Shown here piece after piece: positions 43,275-44,033 of a stretch of 44,033 nt of DNA (the stretch's first letter is position 1; each line of letters starts with the position of its first letter). The stretch covers positions 1 to 44,033 of the forward strand of contig NZ_JADCBG010000030.1 of NCBI RefSeq assembly GCF_020253645.1, written 5' to 3'. Both the position numbers and the translations under genes were made by a program. Source of the stretch: Phenylobacterium sp. Lineage in GTDB: Bacteria; Pseudomonadota; Alphaproteobacteria; Caulobacterales; Caulobacteraceae. The notes under the pieces are model-generated. The model did no database searches and was not told where the DNA came from. It worked only from the letters and a program-made list of their open reading frames with translations.

Positions 43275-44033
43275 CGGCGTCCGAAGCCGCTCCCTCCCCT
43301 GACGACGCCCCTGCGATCGAAATCGTGGGGCTGAGGTCCCAGTTCGGATCGCGAGTGATCCATGAGAACCTGGACCTGACCGTCCAACGGGGAGAGATCC
43401 TCGGCGTTGTCGGAGGCTCAGGGTCCGGAAAGTCGGTGATGCTGAACTCCATCATCGGCCTGAAGCGGCCGGAGGGAGGCACGGTCAGGGTTTTTGGCCA
43501 CGACATCCACGCCGACGCCGGCCGACCCTGGGGCGCCATTGAAAGACGCTGGGGCGTGCTCTTCCAGCAGGGCGCCCTGTTCTCGAATCTGACCGTGGCC
43601 GAGAATGTCGAGGCGCCGCTGCTGGAGCATACGAACCTCTCCCGGGCCACAGTCCGGGAGCTTGCGGAAATCCGGATCGGGCTGGTGGGGCTTCCCCCGG
43701 ACGCCTGCAACCTGAAGCCCTCGGAACTCTCGGGCGGCATGAGGAAGAGGGCGGGTCTGGCGCGCGCCCTGGCGCTCGATCCCGAACTGCTGTTCCTTGA
43801 CGAACCGACAGCCGGGCTCGATCCGATCGGAGCTGCAGGTTTCGACGAGCTCATTCTCGAGCTGTCCGGTAATCTCGGGCTGACCGTCTTCATGATCACA
43901 CACGACCTCGACACCCTTTACGCCATCACCACACGGGTGGCGGTCCTGGCGGACAAGCATGTCGTGGCCGCGGCGCCTGTCCGTGACCTCGAATCTTCAA
44001 CGCACCCCTGGATCCGGGAGTACTTCCTGGGCC
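43271..44033 (+). CDS. mlaF: MlaF-family ABC transporter ATPase (3' end cut by window)
   Basis: The frame begins at GTG 43271 and runs off the window after about 254 codons. Seen: Walker A GGSGSGKS, the Q-loop in LFQQGALFSNLTV, signature LSGGMRKRAG, Walker B LLFLDEPTAGLDP and the H-loop MITHDLD. It is the ATPase partner of the adjacent MlaE permease. The end of the gene and any mlaD/mlaC follow outside the window. Confidence 0.93.
   Translation, partial: MTASEAAPSPDDAPAIEIVGLRSQFGSRVIHENLDLTVQRGEILGVVGGSGSGKSVMLNSIIGLKRPEGGTVRVFGHDIHADAGRPWGAIERRWGVLFQQGALFSNLTVAENVEAPLLEHTNLSRATVRELAEIRIGLVGLPPDACNLKPSELSGGMRKRAGLARALALDPELLFLDEPTAGLDPIGAAGFDELILELSGNLGLTVFMITHDLDTLYAITTRVAVLADKHVVAAAPVRDLESSTHPWIREYFLG

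Overview
The window joins two kinds of DNA. Positions 1 to about 19,700 are the right-hand part of an integrative and conjugative element (ICE) of the alphaproteobacterial Trb type. Positions from about 19,700 to the end are ordinary high-GC alphaproteobacterial chromosome. The chromosomal gene set (guaB-MAPEG-rsmB-guaA, tamA/tamB, rlmE-ppx, hspQ, mlaE/mlaF) and base composition fit Caulobacterales (Caulobacter/Phenylobacterium-like). That assignment comes from gene content only and is an inference.

ICE part. The window opens inside a small CopG-like gene, which in this ICE family normally lies between traG and trbB. The transfer operon trbB-C-D-E-J-K-L-F-G-I plus a DUF2274 gene runs forward from 7006 to 16560, with stop/start overlaps at most junctions. 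A reverse-strand lysR, a forward alpA-type regulator and a reverse tyrosine integrase close the element. The integrase lies 294 bp beyond the 3' end of guaA, a known ICE insertion site, so the attachment site is placed in the last codons of guaA. The left end of the ICE is outside the window.

Main point of interest. Between the copG-like gene and trbB, opposed to the transfer operon, sits a tightly packed five-gene reverse-strand unit (571-6703): hipB, hipA, a gamma-glutamylcyclotransferase-fold gene, hamA (DUF1837 nuclease) and hamB (SF2 helicase). The last two form a Hachiman-type anti-phage defence system. Successive genes overlap by 4, 4 and 8 nt or are separated by only 2 nt. The single upstream region carries three copies of a near-palindrome, TTTCCCG-N2-CGGGAAA, at 49-50 bp centre spacing, which look like HipB operators. 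This suggests that a HipBA toxin-antitoxin module, a GGCT-like enzyme and Hachiman are expressed together under HipB control. I know of no description of that combination, but I could not search.

Chromosomal part. guaB, a MAPEG membrane protein, rsmB and guaA form a reverse operon, preceded by ppx/gppA and rlmE. hspQ runs forward from the ppx upstream region and converges on tamA-tamB, which encode the outer-membrane TAM assembly machinery. Divergent from tamA is a three-gene set: circularly permuted ATP-grasp, alpha-E protein and transglutaminase-like peptidase. A small membrane protein, an HCCA-isomerase/DsbA-like protein, a membrane-anchored sulfatase and a nucleoside hydrolase-ribokinase-2OG/Fe(II) oxygenase operon follow. 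The window ends in the MlaE/MlaF lipid-transport ABC genes, with mlaF cut by the window edge. I saw no tRNA, rRNA, CRISPR array or insertion sequence.
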